Positions 9,179 through 17,205 of a DNA stretch of 38,564 bases are shown in pieces. A model generated the notes under the pieces. It made no database searches. It was given only the letters and a program-made list of their open reading frames with translations, and was not told the origin of the DNA. Positions within the stretch are counted from its first letter, which is position 1. Every line of letters starts with the position of its first letter. The stretch covers positions 1 to 38,564 of the forward strand of contig JBKHDM010000020.1 of assembly GCA_046541355.1 (NCBI GenBank). Direction: 5' to 3'. Source of the stretch: CAYZHV01 sp046541355. Its GTDB lineage: Bacteria > Spirochaetota > Spirochaetia > DSM-27196 > Alkalispirochaetaceae. A program made the translations under genes and the position numbers.

Positions 9179-11331
9179 GCCTGTTCTACCTCCACTGCGC
9201 CGTCGACGAGCTGGGCGAGTCTCGGTACATCGAGAATAAGCGCCACCGTCCCGTCTCCGAGAATCGTCGCCCCCGACACGCCCTGAACGTTGCGATAGAG
9301 CTTGCCGAGATTCTTGATAACCGTCTGGTAGTCTCCGACGACCTCGTCCACCACAAAGCCGACCCGCTTCTCCGCGACCTCGCAGACCACCACCTGGACG
9401 AGTTCGGGAGCCTCACCGGTGGTACGGAACAGCTCCCGGAGCGAGATTACCGGAAGGAGACTCCCGCGATAGCTGATCGTAGTCGACCGGTGGGAGCCCT
9501 CGCTGGAGCCAAGCTCGATACACTCTCCCACGCTCGAGAGGGGAAAGACGAAGTGTTCATCCCCGATAACCACCAGGAGCCCGTCGATGATCGCGAGGGT
9601 GAGGGGTAAGGAGAGGGTCATCTCCGTTCCGGCACCCGGGAGGGAGCTTATCTTTACCGTGCCCCCGAGGCTCTCGATCTCCCGTCGCACGACATCCATA
9701 CCGACCCCTCTGCCGGAGACCTGAGTGACGTTGGTGGCGGTGGAAAAACCGGCGGCCATGATGAGGTCGTAGACCTGCTCATCCGTGAGCTCTCCGACAT
9801 TGCCGCCGATAATGCCCCGCTCCCGCGCCTTGCTGAGAATAGCCTCCCGATCAAGCCCGGCGCCGTCGTCCCGGACGGAAATCTGCACCGTCGCGCCTAC
9901 GTGCTCGGCGACGAGCTTTACCGTTCCGGCTCGCGGCTTTCCCGCCTTCTCCCGGACCCCGGGAGCCTCGATCCCGTGGTCGATGCTGTTGCGAATTATG
10001 TGCACCAGGGGGTCGCCGAGGCGGTCGATGACGGTCTTATCGAGCTCCGTCTCCGAGCCCTCCATCTCGATTTCCACCTCCTTACCGAGATCCTGGGAGA
10101 GGTCCCGGACGAGACGGCGAAACTTGCTGAAGGTGGTTCCGATCGGCAGCATCCTGATACTCATAGTCGAGTCCCGGAGCTCCGAGACGAGCCGCTCGAG
10201 CTGCTCCGAGATGGTCTGGAGCTCCGCGTCTCCCCTGGTTTCGAGGGACTGGGCAAGACGTGCCTGGAGGGTAACAAGCTCACCTACCAGATCGATCTGG
10301 TTGTCCAGTTTCTCCGAGGCGACACGGATGGAACTGCTTGACAGCTCATGGTTGGTCCGCTCCCGGGTAGTGCGGATGTGTTCCTGCTCCTTGAGGGCGG
10401 TTGTAACCTCATCCCGGCTCACCCCCTGCTCAACGAGTACCTCGCCAATCCGCTTTTGCAGGGAGATAGCCCGCTCAATCGTCTCCCGGTCCGCGGCTCC
10501 CCGCTCTACAAGGATCTCCCCGAGACGCTTCGCCTTCTGTTCCTCCCCCTCCGGCTCGAGCTCATCCACCACCTCCACCGAGATATCGGCTCGATCATCG
10601 ACAAAAATAAAGACGTCGTAGATGTCGTTAACCGAGCAGCGGCTGGTGAGAAAGATCTCCCAGGAGATAACCGATTTTTCGGGATCGAGCTTGTCGAGCC
10701 TCGGGATCTCGGAGATTCTCGGCACCGCCGTGTACTCTCCCAGACCGGCGAGCTCCTCGAGAAGCAGCAAAGGGTTGGTCCCGGAGAAGTAGATGTCCTC
10801 ATGGGGATGAAAGACGATCCGGTAGATACGGGGAAAGGGATGCTCCGCCTCACGGTCCTGCTCAACCAACTGGATACCACGACTGCCCTCGTCGCTCTCC
10901 TCCTCACCGATACCGGAGGTAGGCGGCTCATCCTCAAAATCGTGGCGGGAGGTTGAGGCGGTGTGGCGCTTTCGGAACTCCTCGAACCCCCGGAGGATCG
11001 CCGTACCCGACTCGATCTCCTCACCCTCGGAGCTCAGGGCGGCACGAATATGATCCCGAGCCTCCAGGGTAAGGCTGATCAGCTCGGCGTCTACCGGCAG
11101 CGTCCCGTCCCGGACCTCGTCCAGGACGTTTTCCACGTTGTGGGCGAAACCGGATATCTCCTCGAACCCGAACATCGCCGCGGATCCCTTGATGGTATGC
11201 ATAGCCCGGAAGACCGCGGAGATCTCATCGGGATTGTCCGGATTGTTCTCGAGCTCCAGGAGGGACTCCTCGAGGCTGTTGAGCAGCTCGAACGCTTCGT
11301 CACGAAAACTCTGTTTGAAATCGTCAAGCAT
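9175..11331 (-). CDS. cheA: Chemotaxis histidine kinase CheA with an unusual central insert
   Basis: CheA autophosphorylates and donates phosphate to CheY- and CheB-type receivers. In this 718-residue protein the HPt domain (about 1-105) carries H45 in AMHTIKGSA. A beta-rich segment at about 165-258 may play the part of the P2 docking domain. Residues about 267-325 contain two LGEILVERG / IGEVLVEQG-type repeats that resemble the MshE/GspE N-terminal (MshEN) fold rather than any standard CheA domain. Dimerisation helices run about 335-400. The ATPase domain has the N-box LVHIIRNSIDHG at about 442-453, DDGAGLD at 488-494 and GRGVGMD at 540-546. A CheW-like P5 domain ends the protein (about 578-710). 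It begins 3 bases after the STAS gene and overlaps cheR. No cheW is in the cluster. Confidence 0.96.
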   Translation of the reverse strand: MLDDFKQSFRDEAFELLNSLEESLLELENNPDNPDEISAVFRAMHTIKGSAAMFGFEEISGFAHNVENVLDEVRDGTLPVDAELISLTLEARDHIRAALSSEGEEIESGTAILRGFEEFRKRHTASTSRHDFEDEPPTSGIGEEESDEGSRGIQLVEQDREAEHPFPRIYRIVFHPHEDIYFSGTNPLLLLEELAGLGEYTAVPRISEIPRLDKLDPEKSVISWEIFLTSRCSVNDIYDVFIFVDDRADISVEVVDELEPEGEEQKAKRLGEILVERGAADRETIERAISLQKRIGEVLVEQGVSRDEVTTALKEQEHIRTTRERTNHELSSSSIRVASEKLDNQIDLVGELVTLQARLAQSLETRGDAELQTISEQLERLVSELRDSTMSIRMLPIGTTFSKFRRLVRDLSQDLGKEVEIEMEGSETELDKTVIDRLGDPLVHIIRNSIDHGIEAPGVREKAGKPRAGTVKLVAEHVGATVQISVRDDGAGLDREAILSKARERGIIGGNVGELTDEQVYDLIMAAGFSTATNVTQVSGRGVGMDVVRREIESLGGTVKISSLPGAGTEMTLSLPLTLAIIDGLLVVIGDEHFVFPLSSVGECIELGSSEGSHRSTTISYRGSLLPVISLRELFRTTGEAPELVQVVVCEVAEKRVGFVVDEVVGDYQTVIKNLGKLYRNVQGVSGATILGDGTVALILDVPRLAQLVDGAVEVEQA

Positions 11332-11334
11332 CGG

Positions 11335-11661
11335 TTACTCCGGAAAGGGAAGCAGCGCCGCGTCAACATCCCTGGCCGATGCCGGAACGTTCCCCTCCAC
11401 GAATCCGCCGATCTGAAGCCGACGGAGGACGGTCTCCTGGAAGGTGCCGGTCAGCTGGAAGCTCTTCTTTTTCTGCCTGGCGAACTGCCTGGCGGCGTAG
11501 AGCAGATGGAGAAAGGAGAGGTCGATATCCGTCACCCGGCTCACGTTGAGCAGCACCTGAGCGTGGGAGGTGATCGCCTTTTTGAGCTCCTGCCTGATCT
11601 GTTCCGCACGGGCGACTCGTATTTCTCCTTCGAGACTGACAACCTGCATCGATTCCGCCAC
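11335..11661 (-). CDS. STAS-domain protein (anti-anti-sigma-factor-like)
   Basis: A 108-residue single STAS domain, the fold of SpoIIAA/RsbV-like antagonists and of STAS partners found in some chemosensory gene clusters. The conserved loop VTDIDLSFLHLLYAA (about residues 43-57) carries S49 at the position phosphorylated in SpoIIAA-type proteins. The start of the domain has the usual EGEIRVARAEQ strand-helix. The ATG at 11661 is preceded by a purine-rich GGTGGCGGA. It is the first gene of the STAS-cheA-cheR-cheB-kinase operon and lies behind a good promoter at 11691-11718. Its partner is unknown: no RsbW-type kinase is in the window, so I infer that it works with CheA or with one of the hybrid kinases. 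Confidence 0.85.
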   Translation of the reverse strand: MAESMQVVSLEGEIRVARAEQIRQELKKAITSHAQVLLNVSRVTDIDLSFLHLLYAARQFARQKKKSFQLTGTFQETVLRRLQIGGFVEGNVPASARDVDAALLPFPE

Positions 11662-11690
11662 CTATGACACTCCAACTTTTAGATTTCACA

Positions 11691-11718
11691 AGTATAGACC
11701 CGAAGGGCGGGATAACAA
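11691..11718 (-). promoter_or_regulatory. Predicted sigma-70-type promoter for the STAS-cheA operon
   Basis: On the minus strand, -35 TTGTTA (11718-11713) and -10 TATACT (11696-11691) are separated by 16 bases. The predicted start near 11684 leaves a leader of about 23 bases before the STAS start codon. The 117-base gap between the upstream PDZ protease gene and the STAS gene otherwise contains only a small CGAGGC-TGC-GCCTCG hairpin (11730-11744) without a T-run, which may weakly end the upstream transcript. Confidence 0.6.
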
Positions 11719-11778
11719 CAGTGGGTCCTCGAGGCTGCGCCTCGCTACCCCATCCCCCTTGCCTTCAGCCGGGTCCGG

Positions 11779-13617
11779 TCAGATAAAGTTGTCCGTCTCG
11801 AGGTAGGCGCCGAGCTGAAGTCCCGTCTCGAGGAAACCCGCTGTACGCTTTCGAACGATTATCTCGATAAGGAGTGCCCGGGCGTCTCTGTTTACCCGCC
11901 AGCTCCGCAGGGAGAACGGGTCGTTTACCGAGAGTCCCGACTCATCGGCGACGCTTCCCGGATACACCTCGGTCACCACAAACTCTTCCTGCCACGGCAG
12001 GGAGCGTACCCCCCGGACCGACATACCGAAGAGGGCGGGAAACAGCTCATGCACATCCTCCCGTTTGAGGGCCTCCTCAGCCGGGGAGAAGGGGCGGTCG
12101 GCGACGTAGACCAGTGAGCGCGTATCAGTCCAGGGACGGGTCGTCTCGGAGACCCCCACCGCCTCATCCCCCTCGGGCAGCTCCTCAGGCCTGCTGTAGC
12201 GTACCTCAAGGAGGTTTCCCTCGTAGAGACCGAGAAAGAAATCATTGGCGTCGGCAACGGTTTCGAGGGCCTCGCCGTTTATCGAGGTGATGACATCTGA
12301 CCGGCGCAGCCCCGCGTCCTCCGCCGGCGACCGAGGTGCCACGTAGAGCACCTCGAGTCCGCGGCGATGCCTGCGCACGGCGACGCCGATCCACGGGTGG
12401 GTCACCTCGCCGTCGTTGTACAGCTTCTCCAGAAAATGTCTAATCCAGAAGGAGGGTATGGCAAAGTTAACCCCCTCGAACTGCTCAATCCCCGCGAATA
12501 CCACTCCGACCAGCTCCCCGGACTGTGAGATGAGGGGTCCTCCGGAGTTACCCGGATTGATAGGCACGTCCACCTGCAGGGCGTCTCCCATCTGCAGAAA
12601 TCGGCGCCCCTCGGCTGAGATAATCCCGGAGGTGATCGAGTTCTCAAGGCCACCGGGAGAACCGATAGCGAGTATCTGGGTACCTGCGTCGAGCTGCCTG
12701 ATGTTGGTAAAGGAGAAAACATACGCCGGGTCGATCTCTACCTTGAGCAGAGCGAGGTCGAAGATCCGGTCGTAACCGATGACCCGGGCAGGAATCCGAT
12801 CATCCGGCCGCCCGGGCAGCTTTACATAGAGCCTCGAGTACCCCTCGTACTCCGGGTCGACCTCGCTTGAGATGACGTGGTAGTTGGTAATGAGGTAACC
12901 GCGAGGGTCGATAAAAAAGCCGCTGCCGATAACCCGGTCGGGAACCCCGACACCCTGGGTAATCCGCATACCTCGGTTGACCCAGACGGTAACGGTCCCC
13001 CCGATCATCTCCAGGGCCGTCGGGTTCTGTTCGAGAGCCTCGCTAAACTCGTCGGGCACCTCCCCATCCTCGAGAGCGTCGACGATCTGCCTGAGGGCGT
13101 AGCGGTTGTTGTTCTCCAGGGCAAAGCGGCCGTAACGCACAAGCTCCGCCGGGGCAACCTCCGATAGATCGGGGTGACGCAGAATGATCGAAAGCGCCGC
13201 GACACTGTTTTCCCGGTCGAGGTAGCTGTCCGCCAGGTCCTTGATAAGCACTCCCCGATCAGGCGCGTCGGACTCATCCATGCGTCCGAGGAGCTCGAGA
13301 TTCTGCCGCCGAACGAGGGCATCGACAAAGCGGTTTTCCTCCAGGGCGGCTCGGTAGAGCCGCTCGGTCTCGCTCACCGCCGCGCTGCGCAGTTGCTCTC
13401 CCCGCTCCGGGGGGATCAGACCCTCATTCTGGAGCCGGGGCAGGAGGGTGAGGGCGCGTTCGGGCAACCCCTCCTCCTCGATCAGAGTAATAACCCGCTC
13501 CTCCGCCCGCTCACCCCTCTCGAGGGAGCCGGCCTGCGGATCTGAGGCCCCCCTTGTTGCGCAGGAGGCAAGCAGGAGAGCCCCGGCGAGGGCGAGGAGT
13601 ATCCGGGTGAGCCTCAC
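11779..13617 (-). CDS. Trypsin-like serine protease lipoprotein with PDZ domains (DegP/HtrA-like)
   Basis: A 612-residue envelope protease. A lipoprotein signal with lipobox LLASC (C19) indicates anchoring to a membrane. Residues about 35-200 are a helical region not found in standard DegP. The trypsin-like domain (about 205-395) has a complete triad: H247 in TNYHVIS, D287 in FDLALL and S358 in NPGNSGGPL. One PDZ domain is clear at about 405-480 (GLEVLYVAPRSPAEDAGL) and a second is likely at about 525-610 (VTEVYPGSVADESGL). The GTG start overlaps the stop of the TPR gene as GTGA, so the two are probably made together. Role inferred: quality control or processing of envelope proteins. The long N-terminal region may recruit substrates. 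It is not an orthologue of DegP by architecture. Confidence 0.88.
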   Translation of the reverse strand: MRLTRILLALAGALLLASCATRGASDPQAGSLERGERAEERVITLIEEEGLPERALTLLPRLQNEGLIPPERGEQLRSAAVSETERLYRAALEENRFVDALVRRQNLELLGRMDESDAPDRGVLIKDLADSYLDRENSVAALSIILRHPDLSEVAPAELVRYGRFALENNNRYALRQIVDALEDGEVPDEFSEALEQNPTALEMIGGTVTVWVNRGMRITQGVGVPDRVIGSGFFIDPRGYLITNYHVISSEVDPEYEGYSRLYVKLPGRPDDRIPARVIGYDRIFDLALLKVEIDPAYVFSFTNIRQLDAGTQILAIGSPGGLENSITSGIISAEGRRFLQMGDALQVDVPINPGNSGGPLISQSGELVGVVFAGIEQFEGVNFAIPSFWIRHFLEKLYNDGEVTHPWIGVAVRRHRRGLEVLYVAPRSPAEDAGLRRSDVITSINGEALETVADANDFFLGLYEGNLLEVRYSRPEELPEGDEAVGVSETTRPWTDTRSLVYVADRPFSPAEEALKREDVHELFPALFGMSVRGVRSLPWQEEFVVTEVYPGSVADESGLSVNDPFSLRSWRVNRDARALLIEIIVRKRTAGFLETGLQLGAYLETDNFI

Positions 13618-15320
13618 GGCGCCACCTCGTTTCCGAACTGCTCTATCTGGAACGCGAGGTTATTTCGCATCAATGCTTCCATCTCCATAAAGCTCATAAT
13701 CTCGTCAGTAACCATGCCAAAGTCCAGCAGGCCGTCCTCGTCGCTGTCGAATCGGCTCAGGCGGCTGAGAAAAGGGGCAAAGATCTCCGACCGGCCGCTC
13801 ATGTCCCGGTCAACTCCCTGTAACTCCACCCCATCTGGACCAAAATACTCATACAGCTCAAAAGCGCCATCTCCGTCGGGGTCGAGAAGGGCGTGCACCA
13901 TCCGTCCCGCTTCAAAGACTCGAACCTCCTCGATAACCCCCTCCCCGCGAGTATCACGATACTCAATCACAGGAACACCGTCGAGAAGCCGCCGATAGGT
14001 AACGCCCTCGCTCTCCACGACCTCGAGAGCGGCGTAACGACGCAGGAGCTCCCGGTCCGGCGGCTCTTCGTCGATGATAAACTCGAAGGTGAGGTCCTCC
14101 CGCTCGGCGTAGAGCGAGGGCCGGCGGCGCAGGACGTAGTGTGTGAGAAGGTCAGGGCGAAGGTAGAGGGAGCGCACCCCCTCGTCCTCCTCGAACTCCA
14201 CGCCGGCGAGGTAGGGGTAGCGGCTGTAGGAGAGAAGCGGTCCGTCGAGATGGGAGACTTCCACCGGAACCCCGGAGGCACCGAACTCAATCCGGGTCTC
14301 CACCTCTCCGTCCTGATCCGGGTCCGCCTCGTACCGGCTGATCCGTCCCGCCTCCCAGACAAACTGTCCCTCCCGTATCCCGTCCCCGTCGCCGTCGTAG
14401 ACCAGGACGGCGCTCTCCCCTTCCTCGGCCATCTCGTTGAGACGAGCCCGACTCTCCTCGATGAGACGGCTGAGGGTCTCCTCGGGAAGCTCCCTGCCGG
14501 CGAGCTCGAGGGCGGCCTTGTCGAGGTAACCCTCGAGATCGAGAAAGAGCTCCACCCCGGAGTCGAGAAGGGCGGCGTAGCGCGCCGCAACCGCCGGGTC
14601 CCGCCCCCCGAGATCAAAGTACTCCTGCGCCTCCCGGGCGTGCGCCTCGGGACGTTCGAGGGCGAGGAGGTAGGTGCGGTAGAGCTCGAGATACGCCTCC
14701 TCTCCGCTGCGGTTCTCCTCGAGCCACCGTCCAAGGGAGAGGGGCGGCACGGGATCTATGGTGTAGGAGAGCGCGACGAACCGCACCTCCTCCGGATAGA
14801 GGGCGCGGCCCCGATCCACGACCCGCCGCGCCTCGGCGAGACGGCCGAGGGCGAGGAGCGCCTCACCCCGGAGGTGCACGCTCTCGGAGGTGGGAATCGT
14901 TACCCCCTCGAGGGTCTCGAGAGCGCTGCGATACTGCCGTGTCACCACCTCGAGCCGGGCGAGGAGAACTCGCGCCCTGTCAGGGGCGCTGCGGCGAAAC
15001 CGTCCCTCCTCGAGCGCGGCGCGCAGATGGGTGATCGCCTCCCCGTGCTGCCCCTCCCGGGAGAGATGCTCGCCCATAGCGAGGTGGGCGTCGGAGAGCC
15101 GGGGCGAGAGGGAGAGGGCGGTATCGAGGTAGCGACGCGCCTCCTCCGTCGCCCCCTCGGCAGCGGCGTTCCCGGCCTGTTGGATGTAGGTGAGACTGAG
15201 TTGGGTCAGATCCTGAGCGACCGCGGGGAGGAGGGGCAGGAGAAACAGCAGGAGCGTCAGCGTTGCCGGTAGCCCCGGAGCAGGATTACTCCGGTGGTGC
15301 CACCGTCTCGGGGTTCCCAT
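13614..15320 (-). CDS. Exported TPR-repeat protein with Asp-rich calcium-loop-like motifs
   Basis: A 568-residue protein of unknown function. The chosen ATG at 15320 has GAGGAG just upstream and gives a signal peptide: basic start, then a Leu-rich core (LTLLLFLLPLLPAVA) with likely cleavage before QD near residue 36. The ORF stays open upstream to 15500, but that part is Arg/Ser-rich and lies inside ftsH. Residues about 40-280 look like TPR helices (AEEARRYLDTALSLSP and similar). The C-terminal half has Asp-rich loops, DGDGDG (about 309-314), DPDQDG (about 333-338), DPDGDG (about 480-485) and DSDEDG (about 525-530), resembling EF-hand or dockerin calcium loops. It overlaps the ftsH end by 35 bases and the protease gene by GTGA. 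I infer an envelope scaffold that works with the downstream protease. Confidence 0.75.
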   Translation of the reverse strand: MGTPRRWHHRSNPAPGLPATLTLLLFLLPLLPAVAQDLTQLSLTYIQQAGNAAAEGATEEARRYLDTALSLSPRLSDAHLAMGEHLSREGQHGEAITHLRAALEEGRFRRSAPDRARVLLARLEVVTRQYRSALETLEGVTIPTSESVHLRGEALLALGRLAEARRVVDRGRALYPEEVRFVALSYTIDPVPPLSLGRWLEENRSGEEAYLELYRTYLLALERPEAHAREAQEYFDLGGRDPAVAARYAALLDSGVELFLDLEGYLDKAALELAGRELPEETLSRLIEESRARLNEMAEEGESAVLVYDGDGDGIREGQFVWEAGRISRYEADPDQDGEVETRIEFGASGVPVEVSHLDGPLLSYSRYPYLAGVEFEEDEGVRSLYLRPDLLTHYVLRRRPSLYAEREDLTFEFIIDEEPPDRELLRRYAALEVVESEGVTYRRLLDGVPVIEYRDTRGEGVIEEVRVFEAGRMVHALLDPDGDGAFELYEYFGPDGVELQGVDRDMSGRSEIFAPFLSRLSRFDSDEDGLLDFGMVTDEIMSFMEMEALMRNNLAFQIEQFGNEVAP

Positions 15321-17205
15321 CATTCTCCTCGTCAGCTCGGCGCTGAGGAAAGCCGAGAAGTTCACGTACTTCACTATCGGTAAGGGTCTCTTTTTCCGTA
15401 AGGGTCTGGGCGAGATTCTCGAGCTGATCCTTGTGTTCCGTGAGAATCTGTTCCGCCTCGGAAAAACAGCTGTTGAGCAGCTGCTTGACCGCACCGTCAA
15501 TCTCCTGGGCGGTTCGCTCGGAGTAATCCTTGTGGGTCGCTATCTCCTTACCGAGAAAAATCGGCTCATCCTCCTGACCGAAGGCAACCGGGCCGAGCTC
15601 GCTCATACCCCAGTCGGTCACCATCCGGCGCGCCATATCGGTCGCCTGCTGGAGGTCGTTCTGAACGCCGGTGGTCGTCTCCTCGTAAAAGAGACGCTCG
15701 GCGATATAGCCGCCGTAGGCGATCTTGATCCGGTCGAGAAGGTAGTTTTTTCCCTTGCTGTAGCTGTCCTTTTCAGGCAGGGAGAAGGCGACACCGAGAG
15801 CCCGCCCCCGGGGAACAACGCTCACCTTGTGGAGGGGATCGGCGTCCTTCAGGTAGTAATGCAGCAGGGCGTGGCCCGCCTCGTGCCGGGCAGTCTTGAG
15901 CTTGTCCTCGGGGGAGATGATCCGGGATGTCTTGGCCACACCCATGAGGATCTTGTCCCTCGCCTCCTCGAAGTCCTCCATCTCCACGACTTCCTTGTCT
16001 TTCCGGGCGGCGTACAGAGCCGCCTCGTTGACGAGGTTGGCAAGGTCCGCGCCGGCGGAGCCGGGGGTAGCTCGGGCGACCCGTTTGAGGTCGACCTTGG
16101 GGGAGAGGCGAATCCTGGAGCTGTGGATCTTGAGAATCTGCTCCCGCTCGTCCACGTCGGGCATGTCTACGACGATCTGCCGGTCAAAGCGGCCGGGCCG
16201 CAGCAGGGCTGGGTCGAGAACATCCGGGCGGTTGGTCGCGGCGAGGACGATAACCCCGTCCTTGGTATCAAAGCCGTCCATCTCAACGAGCATCTGGTTG
16301 AGCGTCTGCTCGCGCTCGTCGTGGCCACCGCCGTAGCCCGCGCCCCGGGTCCGGCCGACCGCGTCGAGCTCGTCGATAAAGAGAATGCAGGGGGCGTTCT
16401 TTCGCCCCTGCTCAAAGAGATCTCGAACCCGGCTTGCGCCGACACCGACAAACATCTCCACAAAGTCCGAACCGCTCATATGGAAGAAGGAGACCCCCGC
16501 CTCCCCTGCGCTTGCCCGGGCGAGAAGGGTCTTACCGGTTCCCGGCATGCCGACAAGAAGAACTCCCTTCGGGATCTTTGCCCCCATCTTGGTGAACTTT
16601 GCCGGGTTCTTGAGGAACTCCACCACTTCCTGAAGCTCGTACTTCGCCTCCCGCTGACCGGCGACATCGTCAAAGGTAATCTTCTTGCCGTCTTCGAGGT
16701 ACTTTTTCGCCCTGCTCTTACCAAAGGAAAACGCCCGGTTTCCGCTGCCCTGAACCTGACGAAACATGAACCAGATAAAGAAGAAACCGATAAACCAGGG
16801 CAGAAACTCCAGGAGCACCCGGAAGGGAGAGACCGTCTGGGGCTGGCCCGAGAAGCGCACTCCCTCGTCCCGGAGCATCGGGACGAGCTGGTCGTCGAAG
16901 TAGGGAATATTGGTTGTAAAGGTTCTTCCCTCTCCGGCAACCCCTTTGAGGGTTCCCTGAATTTCCCGCTGATCCATGATCCTGACCGACTCGACCTCGC
17001 CGTTGCTCAGATATCCGAGGAACTGGGAGTAGGGAATCTGGTTGGTCGGCTGCTGGGTATTGCCGAAGAGCATCACCAGGAACATGCCGAGGATCGTAAT
17101 GAGGAAAATGAGAGCGAAGCGGTTGTTCTTAAAGTTGAAATTCGGGTTCGGGCCCTGGTTGTTACCGTTACGACCCCCGCCGTTATCGTTGTTGTCCATA
17201 CTCAA
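15286..17205 (-). CDS. ftsH: ATP-dependent zinc metalloprotease FtsH
   Basis: FtsH is the membrane-bound AAA+ protease that degrades membrane and regulatory proteins. The 639-residue protein has a Gly/Asn-rich start, a first membrane segment at about 30-48, an external domain, a second membrane segment at about 128-148, Walker A GMPGTGKT (219-226), Walker B ILFIDELDA (about 274-282), the SRH region around LLRPGRFDRQ (334-343) and zinc-binding HEAGH (441-445). The likely start is TTG at 17205: it overlaps the tilS stop as TTGA and lies 7 bases after GGAG. The ATG at 17199 is the alternative. Placement after tilS matches the tilS-ftsH pair common in bacteria. Confidence 0.98.
   Translation of the reverse strand: MSMDNNDNGGGRNGNNQGPNPNFNFKNNRFALIFLITILGMFLVMLFGNTQQPTNQIPYSQFLGYLSNGEVESVRIMDQREIQGTLKGVAGEGRTFTTNIPYFDDQLVPMLRDEGVRFSGQPQTVSPFRVLLEFLPWFIGFFFIWFMFRQVQGSGNRAFSFGKSRAKKYLEDGKKITFDDVAGQREAKYELQEVVEFLKNPAKFTKMGAKIPKGVLLVGMPGTGKTLLARASAGEAGVSFFHMSGSDFVEMFVGVGASRVRDLFEQGRKNAPCILFIDELDAVGRTRGAGYGGGHDEREQTLNQMLVEMDGFDTKDGVIVLAATNRPDVLDPALLRPGRFDRQIVVDMPDVDEREQILKIHSSRIRLSPKVDLKRVARATPGSAGADLANLVNEAALYAARKDKEVVEMEDFEEARDKILMGVAKTSRIISPEDKLKTARHEAGHALLHYYLKDADPLHKVSVVPRGRALGVAFSLPEKDSYSKGKNYLLDRIKIAYGGYIAERLFYEETTTGVQNDLQQATDMARRMVTDWGMSELGPVAFGQEDEPIFLGKEIATHKDYSERTAQEIDGAVKQLLNSCFSEAEQILTEHKDQLENLAQTLTEKETLTDSEVRELLGFPQRRADEENDGNPETVAPPE

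Noticed and set aside
13893..15272. Plus-strand open frame (459 codons) opposite the TPR gene
   Set aside because: Antisense shadow. The minus-strand gene has a signal peptide, repeats and coupled neighbours.
15321..15500. Upstream extension of the TPR gene to 15500
   Set aside because: The added 60 residues are Arg/Ser-rich, lie inside ftsH and would bury the signal peptide. The ATG at 15320 has a good ribosome-binding site.
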